Assembly: GCA_036897485.1 (NCBI GenBank)
Contig: JAYMTF010001735.1
Coordinates: forward strand, 1-21,601
Direction of reading: 5' to 3'
Length of the DNA: 21,601 nucleotides
Source: Pelargonium nanum
Taxonomy: Eukaryota; Streptophyta; Magnoliopsida; Geraniales; Geraniaceae
Shown piece by piece: positions 10,001-19,919 of this stretch. Made by a program: the position numbers and the translations under genes. Under the pieces are notes generated by a model. It did no database searches. It was not told where the DNA came from and saw only the letters and a list, made by a program, of their open reading frames with translations. Positions within the stretch are counted from its first letter, which is position 1; each line of letters begins with the position of its first letter.

Positions 10001-13000
10001 GAAGAGGGAACATTTGAAAAGCCCACCTGTCCTTTCCCAACAAAAAATAAATAAATCAGAACTGTACACCAAATTTTCTGTTTTCCTTCCTTTACTATGT
10101 TTTCTGAATACACCAGCCATAGAGCAGTTAAATTTCAAGTTCTAGTTTTATCCACACTGAGATTTTTTACCAAACATTCTATATACTTACTCGGAACAGC
10201 TAATTACTAAAAACTATGCTTTAGAAAAGTCAATGGACTGTATCAAACCATATTTTTCATCAAGATGCATTATTTTAAACAATAATCATATACTCTCTCT
10301 ATCCCAAAACGAACGTCCACTATCCAATTTTGGTGAAGATTAAGGATGAGATAGTTAGAGTTAGACTTCCTCACTTCCCCCATGAGTTATTGTTGTAACA
10401 AAATCAAGGGGTTCTTACTAACTTATCTTATGAATATTGTTGGTAATTCATGCATAAATAACAAGCCAAAGTAGAAAATGGACAATGGTTTTGGGACAAT
10501 TTTTTCAATGACGCGGACACTTCATTTTGGGATGGAGATAATATCATATTAAGCCAATAGATGGCTTTTGAATATTCATCAGATTGACATTTGCTTCCCT
10601 AGCTTAACCTTAAACAAGATCCAAAAATTGATTTTTTTCACCTTCACATTTACTGTAACCATCTCCTTTAAATTGCACACCATTAACCAGAGGACATTCG
10701 CATACCCTGCCACGGAAAGTATCCTAAGAAAGCAGATAAACTGTTAGTATGAGAGTAAATATTAAGACATCTGTCTAGCCACTAAATTTTGATTTATACC
10801 TTGCAGGCAGTCACATTAGCAGTCTTATCTTGCCAGCAACCACCATTGTTATCCAAGCACTCATTTGTCTCCACATCTGCCATAAAAGGATACACTAAAA
10901 AATCTGAGTTCTGCAGAATCAACAACGATAACATGATAACTTAATAGTTTCACTATCAACTTACCACCACTTAAACAAACTCCTGGCTCAGTAGTTTCTT
11001 CAAAACCAGAACAGATTGCCTTCAGAACAGCACCTTTCTCCAACTTTCCTGCAAGCACATGTTTAAGTAAAGGGAAGCATTGAGATGATTCTTAAATAAT
11101 ACAAGCACAAAAACGGACCTCGGTATTGCCGACTATTGACAACAAGAGTAGGCAGTATGGTAACATCACCCCTGGTTCCTTTCCCAACCTACAAGTTCAT
11201 ATTGAATAGCTAAACATTAGTGAAATGACTAGTGAATGTTAATTTTTTTTGCATGAAATGGAAGCAAAAACTTCAAAGAGGCAAGTGATGCGAATAAGAC
11301 ATTCATATGAAGGAAGTAACTTATTATGAGAATAGAAAATACTTGGGCATCTTGCTCCTCTTTCAGAACAGGATTGTCAGAATCAGCATTTGCATCTCCC
11401 ATACACTTCTCAATCTTCTTTGCATCAAGACCTGTGCAAATACCACATGTACATTTACAATTTAAAAAATAACATAGACTGGTATCCTTAAAATCAGCAA
11501 CAAAAAAAAGAAGAGACAATTACCAAGAGATTTGATAACAGTGTCTGCACATTCCTTGTTATACTTCTTTTCCTTCATGGGACACCTAATCTGAAAATCT
11601 GTTACATAGTCCCACCAGACCCAAGGCTTGTTGGTCTCATTTGCCACTCTAAACACACATAGCTGCCGTAAGTTTTCAATAACCACATCCTTCCCATCAT
11701 AACCCGAGCTGAAATCCTGCTCAGGATCAGGAGCGCAATATCTTCCATGGTTGATGCACTGGGACTTGCACTGTTTGCTCAAGGTGAATGCCTGTGGACA
11801 GTACCAAGTTATATAGTGGGGTGTGAACTGAGTATAACCACCTTTCTCAAGTATTTGTGCTGCGCCCTTAAAGTCTTTTAAAAATTCCATCAACATGTCG
11901 CATTTAACCCCACATTCATCATTGCTGTTGGTCCATAATTCATATTCCACACGATCATCTGGGTGTGGAACAGCTTCTCTCCAGTCAAGATTTACATTGA
12001 CCATTTCCCCACCACTAAATGCTTTCTTTAATGTTTCCCCAAAGCTCTTTTCAATAAGAGCAGATGGTATTGTTATGTTTTCAATGTATTTTGCAGCTGA
12101 ACCATCTTCTTCAGGTGTATCCATGGTTATTAATGCCTCATCAATGTCGTCTGCAACAAGTACTGCAGAAGCACCAGCCTTCTGGGCATTCCAAACCTTC
12201 AAAGCAAAGAAGCAATCTGCAAAGCAACATAATAGATAGCTGGTTGGTGGCAAGAAATATTTATAAAAAAATTGTGTGTGCGTGTGTGTAAAAATGCAAC
12301 TCAACATCTTGGAAAGGGATGCCATTAGTAAAGTTAGCTAAGTGTAAGACAAACAAGTAACAACCATAAAGTTGAACATAAGCTCACAGGCAATGTTTAA
12401 TTTTTCGAACAAGAGTTTTTCAAGTAGATCATCGATCCAAACTAACATAAAGGTACCACTTCAATCAGCCCAAACTCGTAAATGATTATGTCATAGATAT
12501 CATAGGTTATATGGAGTAAACTAACCATACACTGGAGCTATAATGGTAATCAACCAACATGAGGTAGTAAACATAAATCAACAAAAGTGTGGTCTCTGCA
12601 TAATTCAAAAATAAATAAATTTGATTTCAGTTTTCTCAGAGGTGAACCAATTAACCAATGGCTACTCCACAAACTACATATGACAAAAGAAGCAAAAGAA
12701 TCTAAACTAAGAAAAGATACCTCTTCAACAAATCAAAACAAACAATAAAAAAAGCTAATGTATTAAACAAGGACTAAAAGAAAATAAGTAAACCAATCCA
12801 AATTCACAGGAAGTGTACCACATCAAAAAACAGCAAAAGATGAAAAATTTACTCCTGATCACCACAAACATGTCTTAGCAACCAACCAGTAGAAATCACC
12901 TAATCACCAAACCTTACAACAAAACATCACTAAAAACAAGCAGATTACTCAATATTATAAATAAAACACTTCCAGAAACGACTAAAATGAGCTGAAAACA

Positions 13001-13415
13001 ATCAAATGGAACCAAACCAACTAAAGGGTACTTCCTGAATCAGCCAAAATGCCCAGAACCACTACAAAAATTCAAGGTAACACAAATTTCTGAAATGGGT
13101 ACCTCCGCGATCAACCAAAACAAAGATGGGAAGAGCTCCAGGCTTGGAATCGAATGAAATCCCGAACTCGTCAAAACCTTTGCAACCCTTCTTGTTCTCC
13201 TTCGGGTAGAGCACAGTACCTGCCATGCTCCCTCCGTATTGAGGAATCCCGAAGTTCCCAATGGCACTATCGTAGGTCCCTTTGATTTTGTCAGGAGATG
13301 TAACCCTCAAGCTATTCTTCTCGACCACGAATCGCGCCATTGACGGCGAGGGTACTAGAGAAAGAACCAGAAACCCTAGAAGCAGCTGCAGTGCTAATCT
13401 CCCAACAAGCTCCAT
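7012..13415 (-). CDS. VSR: Vacuolar sorting receptor (VSR, BP80 family)
   Basis: Twelve exons read on the minus strand: 13415-13103, 12216-11524, 11431-11343, 11188-11119, 11048-10965, 10876-10800, 10723-10642, 9547-9465, 9391-9325, 8473-8345, 8250-8141, 7110-7012. They join in frame to 631 aa, the usual VSR length. A signal peptide covers about 1-27 (cleavage after PSMA). A protease-associated domain follows, with LVDRGDCFFALK across the exon 1/2 junction, then the VSR central domain ([29 protein letters not shown]). Three EGF-like repeats lie at about 419-469, 472-520 and 521-562, the last of calcium-binding type (DIDECKE). A single membrane segment spans about 574-594. The cytosolic tail carries IMAQYMPL at 609-616, which includes the YxxPhi sorting signal. 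By family, VSRs bind vacuolar sorting signals of soluble proteases and storage proteins in the ER/Golgi lumen and hand them on towards the prevacuolar compartment. The gene is convergent with the bHLH gene. The tail ending NHVNDSHA suggests the BP80/PV72 group; the exact paralogue is not resolved. Confidence 0.96.
10291..10543. mobile_element. Stowaway-like MITE (Tc1/mariner type) in VSR intron 7
   Basis: A 253-bp segment between VSR exons 7 and 8 has imperfect terminal inverted repeats. The left end reads TACTCTCTCTATCCCAAAAC. The right end, read in reverse complement, is TATTATCTCCATCCCAAAAT. Both match the Stowaway terminal pattern CTCCCTCCGTCCC, and the element is bounded by TA dinucleotides as expected for the TA target duplication. 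The interior is AT-rich and codes for nothing. The mismatched termini suggest an old, immobile copy. It lies well away from the splice sites (10642 and 9547). Confidence 0.7.
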
Positions 13416-14510
13416 CTTTGGGAGATCGATTGATCGATTACAGTGGCGTCGTCTGAGTTGTGCTCAGTTCTGGATTCGATTCAATCCGGTAAACGAACTT
13501 GGAATTTTAAATAATTGAAAAAAAAATCACAAAGATTTGCTGTTGTTCTTTGGGTTTTTGGTGAACAGTTTTGTGTTTTGAGAAAACAGTCAATAACAAG
13601 GAAAGCAAAAATGGGTTCGTTAATGGTAAGCGTTGTTGAGTTGACGAAGAAATGTTGGGACTTTTAAGCGTAACGTTTAAGGCTTTCTTGGAGTGAATAT
13701 CAGTGACAGACCAGTCCTAATTAAGTAGCGATTAATTAGGTGCTTAAGTACTAAATAGTTAATTAGATATTTAACTATCAACGTCTTTAGGTTCCAACTG
13801 ATATTTACAATGAAAGCTATTAAAGAATTTATTTTTATACTATTATTTACCCAAAGAAAAAAAATGATATTTAAGAAGCTTCCTTTTTCCCTTCAAAAAA
13901 AAAAAAAAAGAAGCTTCCTTTTTACTATATAAAAATATGTCATAGACACATAGTTGTGAAAAATATAAAATTGTTGGGAGGAATTAAAGATGTTGCTATC
14001 CTTCTAAATTATAGTGTAGACACTTCCAGAAGAGCAAAAATCATGAATAAAATTTACAAGTATACCTAACAAAAAAATATAGTCTACCAGCTAACTATAT
14101 CAGTCAACTATATATATACTTGTTTGACCATAAAAAAACTACATTTTATGGGATCCTAAGTTCCTAACAAAATATATGACTAAACCTTTTAAAAGAAGTT
14201 AAAGAAAGTTTGTTTGAAGCGATTTGGGTAAGTATTCTTTGAACAATTGACTCGTGTTTGTGTTTGTGTTGGTACAATGTTGAGAAAGAGAAAAGGTCAT
14301 ATTCTGCACATATTTGGGCAACTCATTTTTCATTCTTTTTGCTGTCATTACATGATCTTCTCATAGCTCTCATGTTCATGTATCAGACAGACTCACTGTG
14401 AAACTACACTAGATTAATACATTACACACACAAAGCAAAAATATGCATCAAGAAAAAGACAAAATCATTAATAAAAACACATGAAGTGCAATTTAGAGGG
14501 TGTGGACTTT
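13416..14510. other. VSR promoter region and DUF936 3' flank
   Basis: The two genes point the same way, so this 1.1-kb interval should contain the VSR promoter and 5' leader (next to 13416) and the DUF936 3' UTR (next to 14510). I see no convincing TATA box for VSR, no ORF of interest and no transposon ends. The only structured item is the duplicated tract at 13873-13923. Confidence 0.55.
13873..13923 (+). repeat. 16-bp direct repeat separated by an A run
   Basis: AAGAAGCTTCCTTTTT occurs at 13873-13888 and again at 13908-13923, separated by CCCTTC and a run of A. The arrangement (repeat, short body, A tract, repeat) mimics a minimal target-duplicated retro-insertion, but the body is only about 19 bases, so local slippage is more likely. 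Confidence 0.6.
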
Positions 14511-16822
14511 TCAATCTTCAGAAACTCTACTGGTACCTCCTAATGCCATGGTAGTTCTCTCAACATGCTTCAACAGGACATCATACATTTTGTCCCTAAC
14601 TCTCCGATAAGCTTCTGATTCGAAACTATCTAATGCTACTCCGGTTTTCGAAGAGTTACCATTTTCATTGACAAGCATATCTAACCAGTCATTCACTCTC
14701 TTTACTTGAGACATCATCTCCGCGACCTGACTATCCGATCTGAAAGAAATGGTTTTACTAACCCCATCTAAGTACTTCTCCAGATACACCAAAAACTGTC
14801 TTCTGGACTCGGTTTGCAACAACTTTGACAGGTCTGAAGCTGAAGATAGATCACTTCTCGCGCAGCCTTGTTGGTTCTCGTTGTTACCTGCCAATCCAAT
14901 CTGATTTTCATCGTTCTTTCTATGTTTTTTTATGCCAAATGGGCTCTTTGGTTTGCTTCCTCGGCTTGTTCTTGACCTTTTTGGGGTGGCAATGGACTCT
15001 ACTGAAGCAGTTTTTAGCTTTTTTGTGGCAGAACATGGGGACAGATCAGATTCCAGAGCTGCTTTGGCCCATGAAGTTGCATTTTTCTTTCTGTCTGAGG
15101 CAAGTTTCTCTGATTCACTGTCGAGACCTGATGTTTGTTGTGGACTAACATTTGTTAAGGGTTCAACAATTAACGTTGTACGAGCCAAGTCATCTTGAAG
15201 GTCAAGAAACACATCAACTGTTGGCTGCTGATCATCCCCTTTTGCTGATTGAAGCTCTGAATATGTACTGATCAAGAGAATATATCAAATGAGTTAGTGA
15301 AATGTAAGCTATTGCGCGCAATTCTGATCATTCGTGTATATGATTATACAAAAGAGACATATATATAACAATGGAACTAGTAGTAACAATCATTGATCAC
15401 ACACCTTAGGCACTTAAGCACTCCTTGAGCAGCAGAAGCTTCTTGTAAGGCTTCCACAGCAACCTGTAGAGCCATATTTCTTTGGGATAACACCTCCTGC
15501 AACCAGAGCATTTGCAGAATATATAAGGTACTTGACATATAACCGGCATGCGAGTAACGTGTTAGACTCAATGCCATCACAAGGGTATAAATTTACTCAA
15601 TCGGTCAAGCGAACCAAAATACCTTGCCAAGCTTCACTAAGTTTGGTGGTAGCGCAGCCCATGATATTTCTGTTTCAATCCAGTTTTCCTCATTGACAGA
15701 ATTCAACAAAACTGATGAATTTAATGATCCCTTTCCGGGAGGCTTGACTGACATGCAACTCCTGCTTCTGTTGAAACCTTTTGATGATTTTGTGCATTTT
15801 GCATCGCTGCTTCTCCTTGTGCTCCCGGTGCTTGAATTATCATCAGAACTGTCATATTTCGGATTATTTGGCGAAGATGACTGCATAGTATCACTCTGAG
15901 GAATGCACAATATCAGAATTTAAGAAACCTATTGAGAGGAAGCCAACAAAAGTACTACTAAAGTCTAAAACCATGCAAATCATTCAACAATGCATATTGG
16001 GAGCAATAAGAGGAGGATGGAGCAAAAAAGACCCTTTCATGCACTTACAAAAGTAGAGCTACGCCTGCTATGCCCGCGAGAAATTGGTTTCTGGTCATTC
16101 TTGTCAGGTCTAGTGTCAAAAATTTCCCCAACTAATGGTCTTGTAGCTTCTCTTGCATCCCAACTTCGTCTCTTGGGCGTCTGCATAGTTGGGGAACTTG
16201 ATATTGTACTACTATCAGAATCACTCCCTTTCTGATTATTCTGATCAACGAAGCACGAGTAGATTTTTCGCAATCCCTTCAACGCATCAGAAATTTCCTT
16301 CTCTCCATCACCTTTTCTAGACATGCTATCCAATGATTTCCTACCGGCACGCTGATGATCATTAGTCATATCCCTCCAATGTCTCTCTCGAGTCGATCTC
16401 TTCTTCACATCAATGTTGTCTTCCACATCAGAAGCAGCAGGACACCTTCTTGGATTCTTCAAGGAATTGAGTTCCTTAGGATTTCCAAAACAAGGATGTC
16501 GTCCCACGACAGGCCTCACCCCTTTAAGCATTGGCACATGAGATGATTTCTCCAACCTATCGACATAAATGTACTGTCCAAGCCTCAATTTGTTACACAT
16601 AATCATCTCATGTTCTCTTTGAGGCAAAGAAACAAACAGTGCGTGGGTGGAATCTGAAACCTTCAAATAAAACCCCTGGTTGGGCCAAAGATCTCCTTCT
16701 TCCAACACAGGAATGATGCTTCTGATCTGTAACAACACGGGTTTTCGAATGTCATCATCGTCATCCTCAAAATTTATATTTTCAAGAAGCTTCAAGAGAA
16801 CCCCAGAACCCAGTTCTGACAT
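14511..16822 (-). CDS. DUF936 family protein (plant-specific)
   Basis: Four exons on the minus strand: 16822-16049, 15895-15623, 15496-15405, 15267-14511, joining in frame to 631 aa. The N-terminal ~115 residues are the strongly conserved block (VLLKLLENI, IIPVLEEGDLWPNQGFYLKVSDS, LGQYIYVDRLE, LKGVRPVVGRHPCFG). A long Ser/Lys/Arg-rich and probably disordered middle follows. A short conserved part, NWIETEISWAALPPNLVKLG, ends at the exon 2/3 junction and leads into the helical EVLSQRNMALQVAVEAL in exon 3. A second helical block sits at the C-terminus (RRQFLVYLEKYLDG; VNDWLDMLVNE; YRRVRDKMYDVLLKHVE). No signal peptide or membrane segment, so cytosolic or nuclear. From memory, an Arabidopsis member (CORD1) is a microtubule-associated protein needed for xylem wall patterning; whether this copy does the same is inference. 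A run of five Asp at about 20-24 is an unusual insertion for the block. Family assignment is firm, function weak. Confidence 0.92.
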
Positions 16823-17416
16823 CGATCAAGATTGAAGAGAAAAGAAGAACCCAAGATCTCACCAACACAATGATCAATGGGTTTTCTCTCAAATCAATCA
16901 AGCAAACAAAATGAAATCGAAAATGCGAAGCAGAAGAATGATATGCAAGAACAGGAACTGGGTCATTGATAATGTGGGTTATTGTTGTACAACAAGAATG
17001 TAAAAAGAAGAGACATTTGTGGGAATCAAGAAATTGGATTCATGTATAGAGATGGGTCAAATGTGTTCGTCCACACACAACATAAGACATACAATGGTGG
17101 TTAATAACGGTCAGGGTGGTGTTGTAGCTGTACATCTCATTTTTGAACACACTACTCTTATTTTAGTCTGTATTTGCAGCTGGATTTAAGCTATACTATT
17201 TTTAAGGGTCATAAAATTTGAGCAAGATTCATCGGATACCCATAAAAGCTCCTGATATCTCGTTCATTTACCTTAAAATTGTCACAAACTGAAGTATCAT
17301 ATCTTGTCACAATATTTAAGTTTACAATTTGAATCTTGGTACCATCGAATTTGAGGATGGTATCATTTTATTAATCCAAAGTTTCATTTTATTACATAAA
17401 TTTCATATGTATAATT
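16823..17416. other. DUF936 promoter region and subtilase 3' flank
   Basis: About 600 bases between two genes on the same strand. The part near 16823-17060 should be the DUF936 leader and promoter. A weak TATA-like CTATACA on the minus strand (about 17042-17048) is the best candidate I see. The part near 17416 is the subtilase 3' UTR. No further gene. Confidence 0.5.
17388..17393 (-). terminator. Candidate poly(A) signal of the subtilase gene
   Basis: AATAAA on the minus strand starts 24 bases after the stop codon, and a second copy lies at 17367-17372. Either could serve as the near-upstream element for 3' end formation. Confidence 0.4.
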
Positions 17417-19822
17417 TTAAGGTGAGATAGATCTTAGATTTGTTTGGTTGTACCATGTCACAACAATGGGTGAAACAACCTCGTGCTTCTTGTCCTCATC
17501 GGTCCATATCAGCTTCCCAAACACATCCTTCGTCCCCAAAGCAGAGACAGAACCCACAGTTTCCCCATAAATCTTGACCACGTAGCTCTGCTTCTCCTCC
17601 ATCCCGTTGAAAACCAACTCTGCCGGCGTAATCTCTAGCATGCACCCCTCCGGCGGAGACCCCGTCACCGCGTACTTGGCTGTGCCGTTACCGACGTGTG
17701 TCACCGTCCTCGTGACCTCCACCGTTTGCTTTACAGACTGAGAGTTAGACACGTTGAAAACCACCGCGATCGCCGGGTAGTTCAGGTTCCACGGCTTCTC
17801 CTCCGGCGCCGTTTCAGCACACTTCACTCGCTTCCTCTGCGTTATTTTCTTGATGGTCGCGTCGCTTAAATTGGAGGCGCACAGGAACTTGAAGTAATCG
17901 TCTTCGGTAATGTCGTAGACTAGACCGGGGTCGAGTGCTTTGCTGGGGTCCACGTGTCCCGACCCCACTCCCCAAGTTCCGGTCTCCTTGTAGTCAAAAT
18001 CGCTTGCAATTGAGTTACCGTAATTGTCTCGCGTGTAGGCTGTGGTCATCAGAGCCGATTTGATCCTCGCGGGAGACCAATCAGGGTGGGCCCCCTTTAG
18101 GAGAGCCCCAAGACCCGACACGTGTGGGCACGACATAGAAGTGCCCGAAATAATATTGAACTCGATTCGTCTCTTGTCTTCGATTAGTCCAGTTGGGGAG
18201 AGATCAGCGGGCCAAGCTGCTAAGATGTCGAGGCCCGGTGCGATCGTGTCGGGCTTCATGACGTACTTGGAGATGGCGTTGGGCCCGCGGGACGAGAAAG
18301 AGGTCACTACTGGGGCTGGTTTGACACCAAGTTGGGTCCCGCGAAAAACCAAACGGGCTTTCGGGTTCTTGGACGAACCCGTGTAGTTAAGAACCTTGGT
18401 CGCGTTCGAGTAGGATATCAAGAGCTCTGGGACTAAATATGCGTCGGATGCTAGACTCTCTCCGGCGAACGACGGGTTGGCGACGACAACCCCTAGCGCT
18501 CCCAATTTTCTAACCACGATGCCCTTCGAGACCCGATCAATGCCTCCTCTTTCGCAGATCACGATCTTGCCTCGCACGAGGCTCTGATTTAGGGTGTTGG
18601 GGAGGCAGTACAGCCCTGGGGAGATAGCGTTAGGGAGAGAAGCGTTCCCGGCGTAGATGAGAGGGACATATTTGTTTTCCGGCCAAGTTCCGTTGTAGAG
18701 TGAAGATCCGGTGAAGACCTGGCCATCTTGGAGAACTAAATCCGCGGGGAAGCGCCGGTCGATGGAGCTCGCACCGACGGTGATGATCCAGGGCGCAACG
18801 TTCGTCACGCTCTTTGGTCGCGGGCCGGAATTACCCGCTGATGCCGAAACGAAGATTCCTTTACTCACGGCTGCGTACGCTCCGATCGCGATCGGGTCCG
18901 ATTCGTAGGGCTCGCCGGAGTTAGTGCCAAGGGAGAGGGAGATGACGTCAACGCCGTCCTCGATGGCCTTGTCGAAGCCAGCGAGGATGTCGGAGGTGAA
19001 GCAGCCCGATTCCCAGCACACCTTGTAGACGGCGATCCTCGCCTTGGGTGCGACTCCCATGGCGGAGCCGTTAGCAAAGCCGAGTAGCGAAGCATTGGGG
19101 ACGAGGCGGCCCGCGGCTGTGGAAGCGGTGTGCGTGCCGTGGCCGAGGGTGTCTCTGGCGGACTTGAGGGCGGTGGTGTCGCTCTTGCTGACAGAGGCTT
19201 GGTATCCGGCAGTGAAGTACCTGGCGCCGATTAGCTTCTTGTTGCAGAGGGTTTTGGGGAATTTCTCACCTTCCACGCACTCCCCTTTCCAGCGGGAAGG
19301 GACGGGTTCCAGGCCATCGTCATGGAAGCTCCGATGCTCGGGCCATATCCCGGTGTCGAAGACCCCGATGATGACATTGGAGCCGGCATCGGACTCCTGC
19401 TCAATCCCCTTTGATGTTGGGGCGGCTGAGCCGATAGTTTCAAGTCCCAGGAACTCAGGTGACCGAGTGATGTGGAGGTGGTGAATTCTGTCAGGAAAGA
19501 CTCCGAGGATCTCGGGGCGCTTCTGGAGCTCATTGGCTCCTGCTTCAGTGAGTTGGGTGGAGAAGCCATGAAAGACAGTCTTATAGACATAAAGGAACTC
19601 TTTTTGGGAGTTGGTTAAGGTTGTGGCTGAGCTTTCAAGGCTGTGAAGAATTGAATGGTACCAGGTTTCAACATCATCAAATGCCATTGGTTTCATGTTG
19701 TCTTCTACTCGAATGATATATGACTGACTAGGTTGGTTCTGGCCATTGATAACAGAGAAGACCAGGGGAAAACAGATGAAAATTAAGAAGATATGAGCCC
19801 AAATAAGACCCATTTGGGACAT
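17417..19822 (-). CDS. Subtilisin-like serine protease, SBT1 subfamily (S8A)
   Basis: A single uninterrupted 801-aa frame; lack of introns is common in SBT1 genes. A signal peptide covers about 1-27 (hydrophobic IFLIFICFPLVFSV). An inhibitor-I9 prodomain lies at about 34-118; processing is probably near TRSPEFLGL (119). The catalytic domain has Asp156 (FDTGIWPEH), His228 (GHGTHTAST), oxyanion Asn331 (SAGNSGP) and Ser562 (SGTSMSCPHVSG), all intact. A protease-associated insert occupies about 365-480 and a C-terminal fibronectin-III-like domain about 695-790. Several N-glycosylation sites are visible (e.g. NAS, NGT, NQS). By family it is secreted to the cell wall and cleaves proteins or peptide precursors. 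The natural substrate is unknown. It most resembles the SBT1.4-like branch by eye. The coding region is clearly more GC-rich than its flanks, which explains the many spurious frames across it. A second in-frame Met at residue 4 (codon at 19813) could also serve as the start. Confidence 0.96.
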   Translation of the reverse strand: MSQMGLIWAHIFLIFICFPLVFSVINGQNQPSQSYIIRVEDNMKPMAFDDVETWYHSILHSLESSATTLTNSQKEFLYVYKTVFHGFSTQLTEAGANELQKRPEILGVFPDRIHHLHITRSPEFLGLETIGSAAPTSKGIEQESDAGSNVIIGVFDTGIWPEHRSFHDDGLEPVPSRWKGECVEGEKFPKTLCNKKLIGARYFTAGYQASVSKSDTTALKSARDTLGHGTHTASTAAGRLVPNASLLGFANGSAMGVAPKARIAVYKVCWESGCFTSDILAGFDKAIEDGVDVISLSLGTNSGEPYESDPIAIGAYAAVSKGIFVSASAGNSGPRPKSVTNVAPWIITVGASSIDRRFPADLVLQDGQVFTGSSLYNGTWPENKYVPLIYAGNASLPNAISPGLYCLPNTLNQSLVRGKIVICERGGIDRVSKGIVVRKLGALGVVVANPSFAGESLASDAYLVPELLISYSNATKVLNYTGSSKNPKARLVFRGTQLGVKPAPVVTSFSSRGPNAISKYVMKPDTIAPGLDILAAWPADLSPTGLIEDKRRIEFNIISGTSMSCPHVSGLGALLKGAHPDWSPARIKSALMTTAYTRDNYGNSIASDFDYKETGTWGVGSGHVDPSKALDPGLVYDITEDDYFKFLCASNLSDATIKKITQRKRVKCAETAPEEKPWNLNYPAIAVVFNVSNSQSVKQTVEVTRTVTHVGNGTAKYAVTGSPPEGCMLEITPAELVFNGMEEKQSYVVKIYGETVGSVSALGTKDVFGKLIWTDEDKKHEVVSPIVVTWYNQTNLRSISP

Positions 19823-19911
19823 GATGAGAAGAGAGAACTATAATGCAGTAGCAAAACAGAAGCTGGGTGATGGAAATGAAGGTGATGAACATGGCAGCCC
19901 TGTTGATCACC

Positions 19912-19919
19912 ATTTATAG
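19912..19919 (-). promoter_or_regulatory. TATA box of the subtilase gene
   Basis: CTATAAAT on the minus strand, about 90-97 bases before the start codon at 19822. It predicts transcription starting around 19884-19894 and a leader of about 65-70 nt. An ATG at 19892-19890 falls right at the predicted start site. Confidence 0.6.

Noticed and set aside
11895..12291. Plus-strand frames opposite VSR exon 2
   Set aside because: Antisense shadows of the conserved receptor exon; no motif.
14825..15198. Plus-strand frames opposite DUF936 exon 4
   Set aside because: Antisense shadows of the coding exon.
18865..19590. Several frames on both strands across the subtilase gene (e.g. 19044-19484 plus, 19231-19590 minus)
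   Set aside because: Stop codons are scarce because the subtilase coding region is GC-rich. The frames are Ser/Pro/Arg-rich with no domain, while the main frame has all catalytic motifs.
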